Source of the DNA: JAWKXU01 sp020446465
GTDB lineage: Bacteria > Pseudomonadota > Alphaproteobacteria > Sphingomonadales > Sphingomonadaceae
Assembly: GCA_041396845.1 (NCBI GenBank)
Contig: JAWKXU010000004.1
Span: 62,001-126,000, forward strand
Direction: 5' to 3'
Length of the DNA stretch: 64,000 bases
Part shown: in pieces, positions 16,463 through 25,065 of the stretch
Layout of the letters: each line of letters begins with the position of its first letter
Numbering within the stretch: the first letter of the stretch is position 1
Translations under genes and position numbers: made by a program
Notes under the pieces: generated by a model
Database searches by the model: none
What the model was told of the DNA's origin: nothing
What the model saw: the letters and a program-made list of their open reading frames with translations, nothing else

Positions 16463-17344
16463 ATGGCTGAACTGCGATTTGACGGGCAGGTTGCCCTGGT
16501 TACCGGCTCAGGCAGCGGCATAGGACGCAACCACGCGATTGAACTGGCACGGCGTGGCGCACACGTGATGGTGAATGACATTGCCTTAACTTCCGATGGA
16601 ACGCCGGTCGCGCAGATCGTTGCCGAAGAGCTCAAGGCCGAGGGATTGAGCGCCGATTTCAGCCGTGCAAATGTGGCGGTTGAAGATGAAGCGCGAGGAA
16701 TGGTTGAAGCTACAGTCACGCGGTTCGGGCGGATTGATCTTCTCGTGAACAATGCCGGGAACACAGACGGCAAGACGATTGAAGAACTGACGACGCTGGA
16801 ATTGCGAAACATTCTTGATGTTCATTTGTTCGGCAGTTTCTGGTGCCTTCAGCAGGCGCTAGGCCATATGCGAAAGCAAAATTTCGGTCGCATCGTCAAC
16901 ACGTCGTCGGCCCTCGGGCTGTTTGGATCATCCGATTATGCAGCCTATATGATGGCCAAAAGCGCACTGCTGGGGCTTACCCGTGCGACTGCATTTGGAA
17001 ATACTGACAAGGACATTCTGACCAACTCGCTTGCGCCTGTCGCGATGACACCGCTTTCCGAACCCTACTTCAAGGCCAACCTTCCTCACATTGACAGTGA
17101 TCGTCTTGGTGCGGGGAATGTCACGCCTGCCGTCCTCTACCTGCTTTCGCGCGACTGTCAGTTGAATGGTGAAATAATATCCGTCGGCGGCGGCAGGATG
17201 GCGCGCGTTTTCATCGCCACAAGTCCCGGATACCGACCAGGCGATTTGCAGGCCGAAAACATTGCGGCCAATCTGGACACAGTGCTTTCGACCGAAGGTT
17301 TTGAAATCCTGAAAATGTCAGTTGATCAGTATCGCTTCCTGTAG
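16463..17344 (+). CDS. Short-chain dehydrogenase, hydroxyacyl-CoA dehydrogenase type
   Basis: This third SDR of the block has 293 residues. It carries TGSGSGIGRNHA (16-27), NNAGN, the catalytic serine in NTSSA and the pair YMMAK. The loop after strand beta2 (NDIALTSDGTP) and the C-terminal extension of about 40 residues resemble the dehydrogenase domain of peroxisomal multifunctional enzyme 2 and bacterial relatives acting on hydroxyacyl-CoA or steroid-like substrates. A GGAG ribosome site (AAGGAGCAAGGC) precedes the ATG. It follows the flavoprotein hydroxylase and is probably co-transcribed with it. Confidence 0.85.
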   Translation: MAELRFDGQVALVTGSGSGIGRNHAIELARRGAHVMVNDIALTSDGTPVAQIVAEELKAEGLSADFSRANVAVEDEARGMVEATVTRFGRIDLLVNNAGNTDGKTIEELTTLELRNILDVHLFGSFWCLQQALGHMRKQNFGRIVNTSSALGLFGSSDYAAYMMAKSALLGLTRATAFGNTDKDILTNSLAPVAMTPLSEPYFKANLPHIDSDRLGAGNVTPAVLYLLSRDCQLNGEIISVGGGRMARVFIATSPGYRPGDLQAENIAANLDTVLSTEGFEILKMSVDQYRFL

Positions 17345-17474
17345 GGACAGTCGGTTTCGTTTCCTCCTGTTCACCGTCTGAATACAGGGGGTATGTTCCC
17401 CGATTTGACCCGCGCCAGAAGGTTGGCAACCTCGCGTCGCATCACCATTGAATACGAATGCGGGAGTCACTTGT

Positions 17475-18050
17475 ATGAGCCGAATTTCACTCGTCGATCC
17501 GCAAACCCTGGATGGCCCTCTGGCCGCATATTATCGCGACAAACCTGACGGGAAACTCGACGTTTTTCGGCTGATTGCCAATGCGCCGACCTGTGCAATG
17601 CCTTATCTGGAATTCATGAAGGCAACTTTCGCCCGGCTAGACATTACTGGCCATGAAAGGGAGCTACTGGTTCTTGCAGTCTCCCATCTGGAGCAGGGGG
17701 AATACGAATGGGTCCAGCATGTGCACACGGCCGAAACGATCGGCATTCCAAAATCCAAAGTTGCCGCAATCGCTGATGGTTTCAAAGTGCAGGGGCCTTT
17801 TACCGAAAAGGAATGGGCGCTTCTGAATTTCGTCCGCGAAGTTGTGCAGAATGTGCGGGTTAAGGACGATACGTTCAACGCAATGGCGCAGTTCTTCAAC
17901 GACCGCCAGATCGTCGAAACCATATTGACAATTGGGGGCTATATCACGCTGATTCAGCTTACCGAAGTCGCACGGTTGAAGGTCGACAGAATACTTGGCC
18001 CGGACGTGTACAAATCGGCAATCGAGGATGCAGCCAGCGGGAAGAATTAG
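17475..18050 (+). CDS. Carboxymuconolactone decarboxylase (AhpD)-like protein
   Basis: The 191-residue protein is an all-helical CMD-family member, seen in GHERELLVLAVSHL and YEWVQHVHTAETIGI. The CxxC pair of AhpD is absent, so it is not a peroxidase partner of that kind. Cysteine-free CMD proteins are common in aromatic and terpenoid degradation clusters, usually with unknown reaction. The ATG at 17475 has a GGGAG ribosome site; an in-frame ATG nine codons upstream is less likely. It ends the plus-strand run behind the receptor. Confidence 0.75.
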   Translation: MSRISLVDPQTLDGPLAAYYRDKPDGKLDVFRLIANAPTCAMPYLEFMKATFARLDITGHERELLVLAVSHLEQGEYEWVQHVHTAETIGIPKSKVAAIADGFKVQGPFTEKEWALLNFVREVVQNVRVKDDTFNAMAQFFNDRQIVETILTIGGYITLIQLTEVARLKVDRILGPDVYKSAIEDAASGKN

Positions 18051-18078
18051 GCTGGGCAGGCAACGCCATTGCGGTCGT

Positions 18079-18225
18079 TTACCAGCCGGTTTGCTCGCCG
18101 GTGATCAGGCTGGCTTCCTTGTCCGTGTCGTTTAAAACCTCATTCTTCATCAAGGTGAGCTTGTCCCCCTGATAATAGATCACGATGATGGCGACAATCG
18201 CGACAAGTGCAAATTTCTTGAACAT
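18079..18225 (-). CDS. Small membrane-anchored protein, 48 residues
   Basis: The product begins MFKKFALVAIVAIIVIYYQG, one N-terminal membrane segment, followed by a polar tail with NEVLNDTDKEASL. The start ATG is five bases after the PilZ gene stop, so the two are probably co-transcribed. I do not recognise a family. Confidence 0.45.
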   Translation of the reverse strand: MFKKFALVAIVAIIVIYYQGDKLTLMKNEVLNDTDKEASLITGEQTGW

Positions 18226-18229
18226 GGCT

Positions 18230-18526
18230 TTACCCCGCAAGCCGGATGAATGAAGCGAAATACCGCATAATCGCCGGGTGCAGCGATGCGGCGAGCCGAA
18301 CCCCTGCCATATCACCGTGCGCCCACTGAACTTCGGCCTGCATCCCCACAAGGCCGCCAAAGGCCAGTTCGATCTGCTCCCCTGGATGCAGATCAAGGTT
18401 TCTGCCAGTCAACCGGCAGCCATTGGCGGACACTTGCGAAACATCAACGCAAACGGGCGCCTTCCCCGTGCGGTTCAGGACTCCGAGTAAATCAACGGCA
18501 AGCCGATCTTCTTTTCTGCGATCCAA
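18230..18526 (-). CDS. PilZ domain protein
   Basis: The 98-residue protein is a stand-alone PilZ domain, the usual receptor for cyclic di-GMP. The arginine motif RRKEDR is at residues 3-8, and the second motif, normally (D/N)xSxxG, appears as DVSQVSANG. The core strands GEQIELAFG and AEVQWAHGD follow. Arg3, Arg4 and Arg8 could supply the usual arginine pair. The start ATG is followed at once by the motif, so little N-terminal extension exists. A role in motility, polysaccharide or pilus control is family-based; nothing nearby shows the target. Confidence 0.75.
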   Translation of the reverse strand: MDRRKEDRLAVDLLGVLNRTGKAPVCVDVSQVSANGCRLTGRNLDLHPGEQIELAFGGLVGMQAEVQWAHGDMAGVRLAASLHPAIMRYFASFIRLAG

Positions 18527-18680
18527 AATCCAGTCCTCTTTTCCGTCGAGGCTGCCGGTGATTTTGCGGCAGTATGGTTAAGATCGCGTAAAATCACAGG
18601 GTGAACGCGACATCGTTCACAGTAAAGGACTTGATAGGTGGACGCTCGCGGCCATTTTTATCAGCCGACTGGCTTTCCGA

Positions 18681-18884
18681 TTATCCTCCCAAGGCGTGCT
18701 CTTCAGCCGTTACCGGGTCTCCATGGGCGGGCTGTTCATAAAGCGCGCGCGAAATCCATATCGCTGACAAAGCCAGAACAGCCAGAACAAGGCCCACTAC
18801 AAGGACGTATCGGACAATGTGCGGCGTGCTGCCACCGCGTGCTTCGTCAGTATCAAGATGTGTTTCTTCGCCGACCTTTTTCAT
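18681..18884 (-). CDS. Small single-span membrane protein, 67 residues
   Basis: The product has a polar acidic N-terminus (MKKVGEETHLDTDEARGG), one membrane segment (about residues 24-46, VRYVLVVGLVLAVLALSAIW) and a short tail with HGDPVTAEEHA. An AAAGAG-like ribosome site precedes the ATG. It stands alone between the PilZ gene and the P450. I do not recognise a family. Confidence 0.5.
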   Translation of the reverse strand: MKKVGEETHLDTDEARGGSTPHIVRYVLVVGLVLAVLALSAIWISRALYEQPAHGDPVTAEEHALGG

Positions 18885-19057
18885 TTGCTCTTTCCCGATT
18901 GCCCGGCCAGTTAACTCGCTTCAGGCCCAATTAGTATACCACATTTGGCGCGGGACGTATCGCCTTCCTTAACCGGCGCATTACCAGCGACGTTAGCGCC
19001 GGACTATGCGCGGGACGTAAAGCCGAAAACGGTTTTGAATAAACCGAAAAATCATCG

Positions 19058-19077
19058 AGTATCGTGCTTGCGATACT
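19058..19077. promoter_or_regulatory. 7-6-7 inverted repeat upstream of the P450 gene
   Basis: AGTATCG, six bases, then CGATACT is a perfect inverted repeat ending 63 bases before the P450 start. Two copies of GAAAACGGTT flank it at 19025-19034 and 19103-19112, the first lying in an AAAACGGTTTT palindrome. These are plausible regulator sites; the arms differ from the 12093 palindrome, although the 6-base spacer is the same. Confidence 0.4.
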
Positions 19078-19140
19078 GTTTGTGCAACGCTACGTATCAG
19101 TTGAAAACGGTTGCTTGCGTGTCGATTTTGGAGAGGACAT

Positions 19141-20364
19141 TTGAACACGAACCTTTCGGATGCTGCACCCAGGCCGGACAATGTCCCGGCTGACCGTGTG
19201 ATTGACTTCAACCTGCATCAGCCTGTTCCGGGCGGAAAGTCGGTCCATGAATTCTGGCGAGACATGATTGCGAAGGCCGATCATGCGGTTATGTGGACGC
19301 CGCACAATGGCGGTCATTGGCTGGTGACCGAACCTGGTCTGTGCGAGTCAATTCTGGCGGATTCAGATCATTTTTCGAGCAGGGTGGTCATCGTTCCACG
19401 CGACCCCATGGGGGAAACCTATTCAAACTTTATCCCGCTTTCGCTCGATCCGCCTCAACATGGACCATACCGCAAAGTCCTGAACGACAATCTCGGCCCC
19501 CGGCAAGTCAACGCAATGAAAGATGCGATCCGGGATCTGACCGTCGAATTGATCGCCGGTTTCCGTGAAAAGGGGCATTGCGACTTCAAGGAAGATTTTG
19601 CCGAACAGTTGCCGGTCCGCATTTTCATGAAAATCGTCAATTTGCCGGAAGAAGACCTTCCAAGGCTGAAATATCTTGCTGACCAGTTCACACGGCCTGA
19701 CGGATCGATCGCGTTTCCCGACGTTGAAAAGGGTTTTCGCGACTATATCGGCCCCGTTATCTCGGCCCGGCGCGGCAAGGAGGGCACAGACCTGATTACC
19801 CGCATCGCCAATGCCGAAGTCAACGGCAAGCCATTGAGCGATGCAGACGCGCAAAACCTTTCCATTCAGGCGCTGGTTGGCGGGCTGGATACCGTTGTGA
19901 ACCTGCTTTCATTCGTGTTCTCCTATCTTGCCACGCACGATGATCTTCGGCGGACACTGGCCAGTGATCCCGCGAAAATTGATGAGGCGATGACAGAGTT
20001 TCTCCGTCGGTTTCCGGTCGTCTCGGATAGTCGCGAAGCACGTCAGGACATCGATCTGGATGGCGTGACTATCAGGAAGAACGACATGATCATGGCCTCG
20101 ACCATCCCGATCGCCATGAGCGAAGAGAGCAATCCCGACGCGCTGGATTTCCGGTTCGATCGTAAGGTGCGGCGTCACTCGGTCTTCGGCCGTGGCGCAC
20201 ACACATGCCCCGGAATGCACCTCGCCCGCCTCGAATTGAAGGTCGTCCTGACAGAGTGGTTTGCGCGTATCCCGGAATTCCGCCTGGCCAAGGGGGCGCA
20301 CCTCAGCTTTTCAAGCGGGATTGTGGCCACTGTCGATCCCTTCGTGCTCGAATGGGACGTTTGA
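19141..20364 (+). CDS. Cytochrome P450, CYP101 (P450cam)-like
   Basis: The 407-residue soluble P450 inserts oxygen into an unactivated substrate using an external ferredoxin and reductase. The haem-binding loop is FGRGAHTCPGMH with Cys356. The I-helix has VGGLDTV (acid-threonine pair) and the K-helix ExxR appears as EFLR. The N-terminus (NVPADRVIDFNLHQP), LTEWFARIPEFRLA and the ending SGIVATVDPFVLEWD resemble Pseudomonas P450cam, pointing to a terpenoid-like substrate. I chose TTG at 19141, preceded by GGAGAGG, because an upstream TTG only adds ten atypical residues. No ferredoxin or reductase gene is in the window, so electrons must come from elsewhere. Confidence 0.9.
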   Translation: MNTNLSDAAPRPDNVPADRVIDFNLHQPVPGGKSVHEFWRDMIAKADHAVMWTPHNGGHWLVTEPGLCESILADSDHFSSRVVIVPRDPMGETYSNFIPLSLDPPQHGPYRKVLNDNLGPRQVNAMKDAIRDLTVELIAGFREKGHCDFKEDFAEQLPVRIFMKIVNLPEEDLPRLKYLADQFTRPDGSIAFPDVEKGFRDYIGPVISARRGKEGTDLITRIANAEVNGKPLSDADAQNLSIQALVGGLDTVVNLLSFVFSYLATHDDLRRTLASDPAKIDEAMTEFLRRFPVVSDSREARQDIDLDGVTIRKNDMIMASTIPIAMSEESNPDALDFRFDRKVRRHSVFGRGAHTCPGMHLARLELKVVLTEWFARIPEFRLAKGAHLSFSSGIVATVDPFVLEWDV

Positions 20365-20480
20365 CACACGCACAACGCTGCCAAGATGCCCGCCACCATT
20401 GAGACTGGCCTGCCGCCAGTGATTTTGAAATCCGTGGCTTTCTCCCGCGAAATACACACGGAACAATGGAGAGAAGTTCT

Positions 20481-21551
20481 ATGAAAGTTGGTATGTTCCA
20501 GACGCCGTTCAACCGGCCCGAACGCGATGCAACCGCAGTGCTTGACTGGGCAATCCGTCAGGCGGTCGTTGCAGACGAAGTCGGTTTTACCGAATGCTGG
20601 GTCGGTGAACACCAGACACTCGACTGGGAAGGCATTCCGTGCCCTGAACTGGTGATCGCGGCGGCTGCGCGGCAGACGAAAAATATCACTTTCGGACCAC
20701 TTGCCCATTTGCTGCCCTATCACCACCCGGCGACTCTGGCGATCCAGACGGCCTGGCTCAGCCAGATACTGAAAGGGCGCTACATTCTTGGTGTCGCGGC
20801 GGGTGCCTATCCTACCGATGCCGCGCTTTCGGGTATTACCGATCTCAAGGGCAATGCCGAGATGATGTATGAATCCATCGACATCATGGAACGGGTATGG
20901 AAGGCAGAACCTTTCGAGTATCAGGGCAAGTTCTGGAAAGCCGGATATCCCGACCCGACCCAACCCGGCGCTCACATGCGCGATACACGGCCTTACGGTG
21001 GCACAATGCCAATGGCAATGACAGGGCTGAGTTCACCATCACCTTCCATCAATTTCGCTGCGAAGAAAGGCTGGATTCCTGCCTCTGTTTTCGCTGGCAA
21101 CCGTTTCTTGCGTACGCACTTCGAAGATTATGAACGGATTAGTGCGGAAAACGGTTTCAACCTCGATCGTTCGGTCCATCGCGTCGTGCGCGACGTCGTT
21201 GTGGCAGAGACTGATCAGGCGGCGATGGATCTCGCGATCAACGGCGGGCTGGCTCTGGCATGGAAGGAATATCTTACGCCAACCTACAAGCGGTTCGGTA
21301 TCATTCAGGAGCTTATGCCTGAAGGGGACAATACCGATCCGGACGAGATCGACACCGAATATCTGGCTGAAAATGTCTGGATCGTTGGGTCGCCCGATAC
21401 GGTGAAAAAGAAGTTCGAAAGGTGGTTTGAGGAACTGGGTGGGCCATTCGGCACATTGCTGATCTACAGCCACGATTTCATCGACAACCCTGAGCCGTGG
21501 GAAGAATCCATGCGGCTGCTCGCACAGGAAGTCGCACCAAAACTGCCTTAG
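20481..21551 (+). CDS. LLM-class flavin-dependent monooxygenase (luciferase-like)
   Basis: The 356-residue protein is a bacterial luciferase-family TIM barrel using reduced flavin from a partner reductase. It shows an N-terminal strand with MFQTPF, the motif FTECWVGEHQTLDW, GPLAHLLPYHHPATLA and RYILGVAAGAY. The closest named types I can suggest are limonene- or alkane/aldehyde-type monooxygenases. The ATG at 20481 has GGAGAGAAG upstream; an ATG five codons earlier overlaps that site and is less likely. It follows the P450 by about 116 bases and probably works in the same pathway. No flavin reductase gene is present. Confidence 0.88.
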   Translation: MKVGMFQTPFNRPERDATAVLDWAIRQAVVADEVGFTECWVGEHQTLDWEGIPCPELVIAAAARQTKNITFGPLAHLLPYHHPATLAIQTAWLSQILKGRYILGVAAGAYPTDAALSGITDLKGNAEMMYESIDIMERVWKAEPFEYQGKFWKAGYPDPTQPGAHMRDTRPYGGTMPMAMTGLSSPSPSINFAAKKGWIPASVFAGNRFLRTHFEDYERISAENGFNLDRSVHRVVRDVVVAETDQAAMDLAINGGLALAWKEYLTPTYKRFGIIQELMPEGDNTDPDEIDTEYLAENVWIVGSPDTVKKKFERWFEELGGPFGTLLIYSHDFIDNPEPWEESMRLLAQEVAPKLP

Positions 21552-21573
21552 GGCCAATTATTTGGCTTGGCCC
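21551..21573 (+). terminator. Stem-loop at the end of the LLM monooxygenase gene
   Basis: GGGCCAA (21551-21557) pairs with TTGGCCC (21567-21573). It begins on the last base of the stop codon. There is no T run, so it is only a candidate terminator for the catabolic block. Confidence 0.35.
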
Positions 21574-21799
21574 TGCCACGTCCGCCGCGTTTCTCCACTT
21601 CACAGTGTGCGAGAGCGGTCGGGCAGGGCTATCTTCTGCATCAAACTGATGAGCGTCGGATGTAGCCGCAGCGCCGTTATGCGCTGTGAGTCATATTGCG
21701 CGGCCTCGCATAACAACACACGGCAGCCGGGGTAATTATCCGGGCAGGAAGCAAGGGGCGGCATTTTCTGCGCCAGCAAGCTGTGCCATCATCATCGGC

Positions 21800-22843
21800 A
21801 TGAATCGGTTTGCAAAATCTCTCTCCCTTGCCCTCATCCCCGCTTTACTTGGCCTTATTGCCGCACCATCTGCATTGGCCCAGTCAGGCAGTTATGGCGT
21901 AAGTTTTGACGGATACCTGCAGCTTGTCGCGGCAAAGGCCCGCGCTGAAGGCATCAGCGAAAGCACAATCCGGCAGATGTTAGCTGGCCTTACGCCCAAT
22001 CAGCGGGTGGTGGAGCTTGATCGTGGCCAACCCGGATCACCAACCAGTGTGGGCTATCCTCCGCTGGCGCCGTATATTGCGCGCCACGTTGATTCCGCGC
22101 GGATCAATGGCGGAAAGCGTGTGCTGCAATCGCTGTCTTCGCGGTCGCTTTCGATGATTGAGCAGCAGTATGGCGTGCCCGCGCCAATTGTCATTGCCAT
22201 CTTCGGACATGAAACCAACTATGGCAGCTATACGGGCAACTTCGATCTTGCGCGCTCGCTCGCCACGCTGGCCTGGGAAGGGCGGAGGCGCGATCTGTTC
22301 GAAAGCGAGCTTATTGCGCTGATGAAAATGGCAGACCGGGGAGTGCCGCGCTATCGCATGGTGGGCAGTTGGGCGGGTGCCTTTGGTAACCCGCAGTTCC
22401 TGCCAAGCGTTTATTTGCGGCTTGCTGTCGATGGCGACGGGGATGGCCGTGCGGATATCTGGAACAGCCGCGCCGATACGCTGGCCAGCATTGCCAATTA
22501 TTTCCGTGATGCCGGGTGGCGCAAGGGGCAACCTTGGGGCGTGCGTGCCTATGTGCCGGGAACCTTCGACAGGGGGGCAGTGCAAACGAAAATTGCATCG
22601 CCCATATGCCCGCGCGTTCATGAACGCCACAGCCAGTGGAAGACCGTCCGTGAATGGCGCGCCCTTGGGGTCACACCGCAAGGTTATCTCGCCGATAATG
22701 TGATGGCCTCGCTGTTTGAACCCGATGGGCCGGGAAATCCTGCCTACCTGTTAACCGGGAATTATAGGGTTATCCTCGAATATAACTGCTCGAACTACTA
22801 CGCCATGTCCGTGGGGTTGCTTGCAGATGAGATTTCAAGATAA
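21800..22843 (+). CDS. Lytic murein transglycosylase (MltB family)
   Basis: This secreted enzyme cleaves peptidoglycan glycan strands with anhydro-muropeptide formation. The 347 residues have a signal peptide (about 1-27, ending ALAQS) and an SLT_2-type catalytic domain. The catalytic Glu is in FGHETNYGS, followed by VGSWAGAFGNPQFLPS, a DGDGDGRAD loop and a C-terminal NYYAMSVGLLADEI. There is no lipobox, so it is soluble in the periplasm. The ATG at 21800 starts directly at the signal peptide. The RlpA-like gene overlaps its 3' end by 17 bases. Confidence 0.92.
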   Translation: MNRFAKSLSLALIPALLGLIAAPSALAQSGSYGVSFDGYLQLVAAKARAEGISESTIRQMLAGLTPNQRVVELDRGQPGSPTSVGYPPLAPYIARHVDSARINGGKRVLQSLSSRSLSMIEQQYGVPAPIVIAIFGHETNYGSYTGNFDLARSLATLAWEGRRRDLFESELIALMKMADRGVPRYRMVGSWAGAFGNPQFLPSVYLRLAVDGDGDGRADIWNSRADTLASIANYFRDAGWRKGQPWGVRAYVPGTFDRGAVQTKIASPICPRVHERHSQWKTVREWRALGVTPQGYLADNVMASLFEPDGPGNPAYLLTGNYRVILEYNCSNYYAMSVGLLADEISR

Positions 22844-23828
22844 CCGCCGCAACGCGCGCATTCTGCCGCTTGCACTGACTGTTGCCCTTGCTGCCTGCGG
22901 TTCTGGCGGGAAGGAGAACCTCACCAGCGCACCAGTATCGCCTTATGGGCCTGCTGCCGATTACCCGGTAGTGATCGGCGATCCGTTTACCATAGATGGC
23001 GTGACCTATACACCTTCGGATACCCTCAATGTCGATGAAGTGGGATATGCAGGCGCGGACGCGGGGGAGGGCGTCTCGGCGGCATTACGCACCGTTCCTC
23101 TACCCAGCTATGCCGAAGTGACCTCGCTTGAAACAGGGCGCACAATTCTGGTGCGCGTGGAACGCCGAGGGCCGATGGACACTGCGCATGTGATTGGGCT
23201 GTCCCCAGCGGCGATGGAGCAACTTGGTGCAAATGTGGGAACACCCGTGCGCGTTCGCCGCGTCAACCCGCCAGAGCAGGAACGCGCTGCCTTGCGCCGT
23301 GGGGAAAGCGCTCCGTTGCGGATGGATACGCCAATGTCCCTGGTTGACGTGCTGAAGCGCAAATTGCCGCAAACAGCCGTCGCACCGGCACTTTCAGCAG
23401 AATCCGGAATGGCCACTGCACCGGAACCACAACAGGGCAATGATTCCAAAGTTGCACAAGCATCAGCTGCCCCCAGTGGTCCGATAGCGTTCAATCCCGC
23501 ACCATCGCTGGTTGCGACGGCGGAAACGGAATCTTCAACGACCGCGCCAGCATCCGAAATTGAGCCTCCCGAACCTTCTGCCATTCCCACTGCAGAGGCT
23601 CCCAAACCCGCGTCGGTAAAAGGCGGCTATGTCGTGCAGGCAGGCGCATATTCGACCGAAGACCGGGCGCAGAAGGTCTCCAGCGCCATTGGCGGTTACG
23701 TTGAAAAGCTACGTACGCTCTGGCGCGTGAGAACCGGGCCATTCGGCACGCAAAGCGAGGCGAAGGCTTCGCTCGCCAAGGTGACGGGCAAAGGTTATAG
23801 CGGGGCACGAATCTACCGCATCGACTAG
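22827..23828 (+). CDS. RlpA-like lipoprotein with degenerate barrel and SPOR domain
   Basis: The 333-residue protein has a lipobox (TVALAAC, Cys24), a double-psi beta-barrel remnant (about residues 55-145), a low-complexity Pro/Ala/Glu region and a C-terminal SPOR domain (about 262-333, YVVQAGAYSTEDRA) that binds denuded peptidoglycan at septa. Active RlpA has a SWYG...TANGE stretch and catalytic Asp in NDRGP; here the first is reduced to GYAGADAGEG and the second reads ERRGP. Glycan cleavage is therefore unlikely, and a structural or regulatory septal role is inferred. I recall similar versions in other sphingomonads, so it may be a clade trait. ATG 22827 overlaps the upstream gene. Confidence 0.8.
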   Translation: MRFQDNRRNARILPLALTVALAACGSGGKENLTSAPVSPYGPAADYPVVIGDPFTIDGVTYTPSDTLNVDEVGYAGADAGEGVSAALRTVPLPSYAEVTSLETGRTILVRVERRGPMDTAHVIGLSPAAMEQLGANVGTPVRVRRVNPPEQERAALRRGESAPLRMDTPMSLVDVLKRKLPQTAVAPALSAESGMATAPEPQQGNDSKVAQASAAPSGPIAFNPAPSLVATAETESSTTAPASEIEPPEPSAIPTAEAPKPASVKGGYVVQAGAYSTEDRAQKVSSAIGGYVEKLRTLWRVRTGPFGTQSEAKASLAKVTGKGYSGARIYRID

Positions 23829-23859
23829 CCAGTGCGCGTGGCGGTGCGCGAACCGAGGA

Positions 23860-25065
23860 ATGCACTTGCCCCGCTATACGAAAATATCGGCCCTTGCCCT
23901 GCTGGCGTTGCTGGCAGGTGCGCCGCTGGGCGGGGTTGATATGCCGACGGCAAGCGCGGGCACCCGGTTGCAAGCGCCTGTCCCGACGCCCCCTGATGCA
24001 ACGCAGGCGCCCATCGCGCTGCTTGTCGATCTGTCATCGGGGCAAACCCTGTTCGCTCGCGATGCCCAGCGCCGTTTTGTTCCCGCATCGCTGACCAAGG
24101 TCATGACACTGTTCACCGCTTTTGAACTGATGCAGGCGGGGAAACTTACCTCAACCCAACGCATTACTATATCGCCAGAAGTCGGGCGCGAATGGGGTGG
24201 CCGGGGATCAACGCTGTTCCTGCAGGAAGGCGAACAGGTCAGTGTCGATCAATTGTTGCGGGGCATTGCAACCGTATCGGCCAATGATGGCTGCATCGCA
24301 TTGGCTGAAGCTGCGACCGGTTCAGTAGAGGCGTGGATCGGATTGATGAATGCCCACGCCCGCGAACTGGGCATGACAGGCAGTCATTTCGGAACGCCGA
24401 ACGGCTGGATGGACGAAGGCCAGACTTTCACTACCGCGCATGATCTTGCCATTCTGGGAAAGGCGCTGGTGGAGCGGCACCCGCAGCTCTACCAGCGTTA
24501 TATCGGGCACAAGACGCTCTCTTTTGAAGGTATTGCACAGCAAAACCATGATCCGCTGATTGGCGTGTTTGATGGCGCGGACGGCATCAAGACCGGATTC
24601 ACTCGTCAGGCTGGTTACGGCTATCTTGGGTCTGCCGAACAGAATGGCAGACGGCTGATGATGGTCGTGGCCGCATCGCCTGCCGCGCCACAGCGGGCCA
24701 AGGCAGCGCGGGCGCTTATGGGGTGGGGGTTTGCCGCCTTCAGGTCTTCGACTCTGGTGGGAGAGGGGCAGCCTGTGGCCTATGCCAAGGTGCAGGATGG
24801 AGCGGAACGAAGCGTGCCGCTGGTGGCGCATCAGCCGATTTCCCTTGCCGTGGCTGACGGTTTTACACCTGACCGGGTTCAATACAGCTTGCGGTATGAA
24901 GGGCCGTTGCAGGCTCCTTTGACTGCTGGGCAGCAGGTCGCAACGCTTGACGTGGCAGTGAACGGCGCGCCACCATTTTCCATTCCGCTCTATGCGGAAC
25001 GCGCAGTCCCTCGCGCAAACGCATGGCAGCGCGTGCGAAATGGCGTGACGGGGATCGGGTCATGA
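23860..25065 (+). CDS. D-alanyl-D-alanine carboxypeptidase (PBP5/6 type)
   Basis: This penicillin-binding protein trims the terminal D-Ala from peptidoglycan stem peptides. The 401 residues have a signal peptide (about 1-33), the active-site SxxK motif SLTK (Ser77, Lys80), an SAN motif and a KTG motif followed by FTRQAGYG. The C-terminal PBP5-like domain follows. Unlike E. coli PBP5 I see no clear amphipathic C-terminal membrane anchor, only a basic tail. It follows two other cell-wall genes and its TGA overlaps the tmk start, so they are likely co-transcribed. Confidence 0.92.
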   Translation: MHLPRYTKISALALLALLAGAPLGGVDMPTASAGTRLQAPVPTPPDATQAPIALLVDLSSGQTLFARDAQRRFVPASLTKVMTLFTAFELMQAGKLTSTQRITISPEVGREWGGRGSTLFLQEGEQVSVDQLLRGIATVSANDGCIALAEAATGSVEAWIGLMNAHARELGMTGSHFGTPNGWMDEGQTFTTAHDLAILGKALVERHPQLYQRYIGHKTLSFEGIAQQNHDPLIGVFDGADGIKTGFTRQAGYGYLGSAEQNGRRLMMVVAASPAAPQRAKAARALMGWGFAAFRSSTLVGEGQPVAYAKVQDGAERSVPLVAHQPISLAVADGFTPDRVQYSLRYEGPLQAPLTAGQQVATLDVAVNGAPPFSIPLYAERAVPRANAWQRVRNGVTGIGS

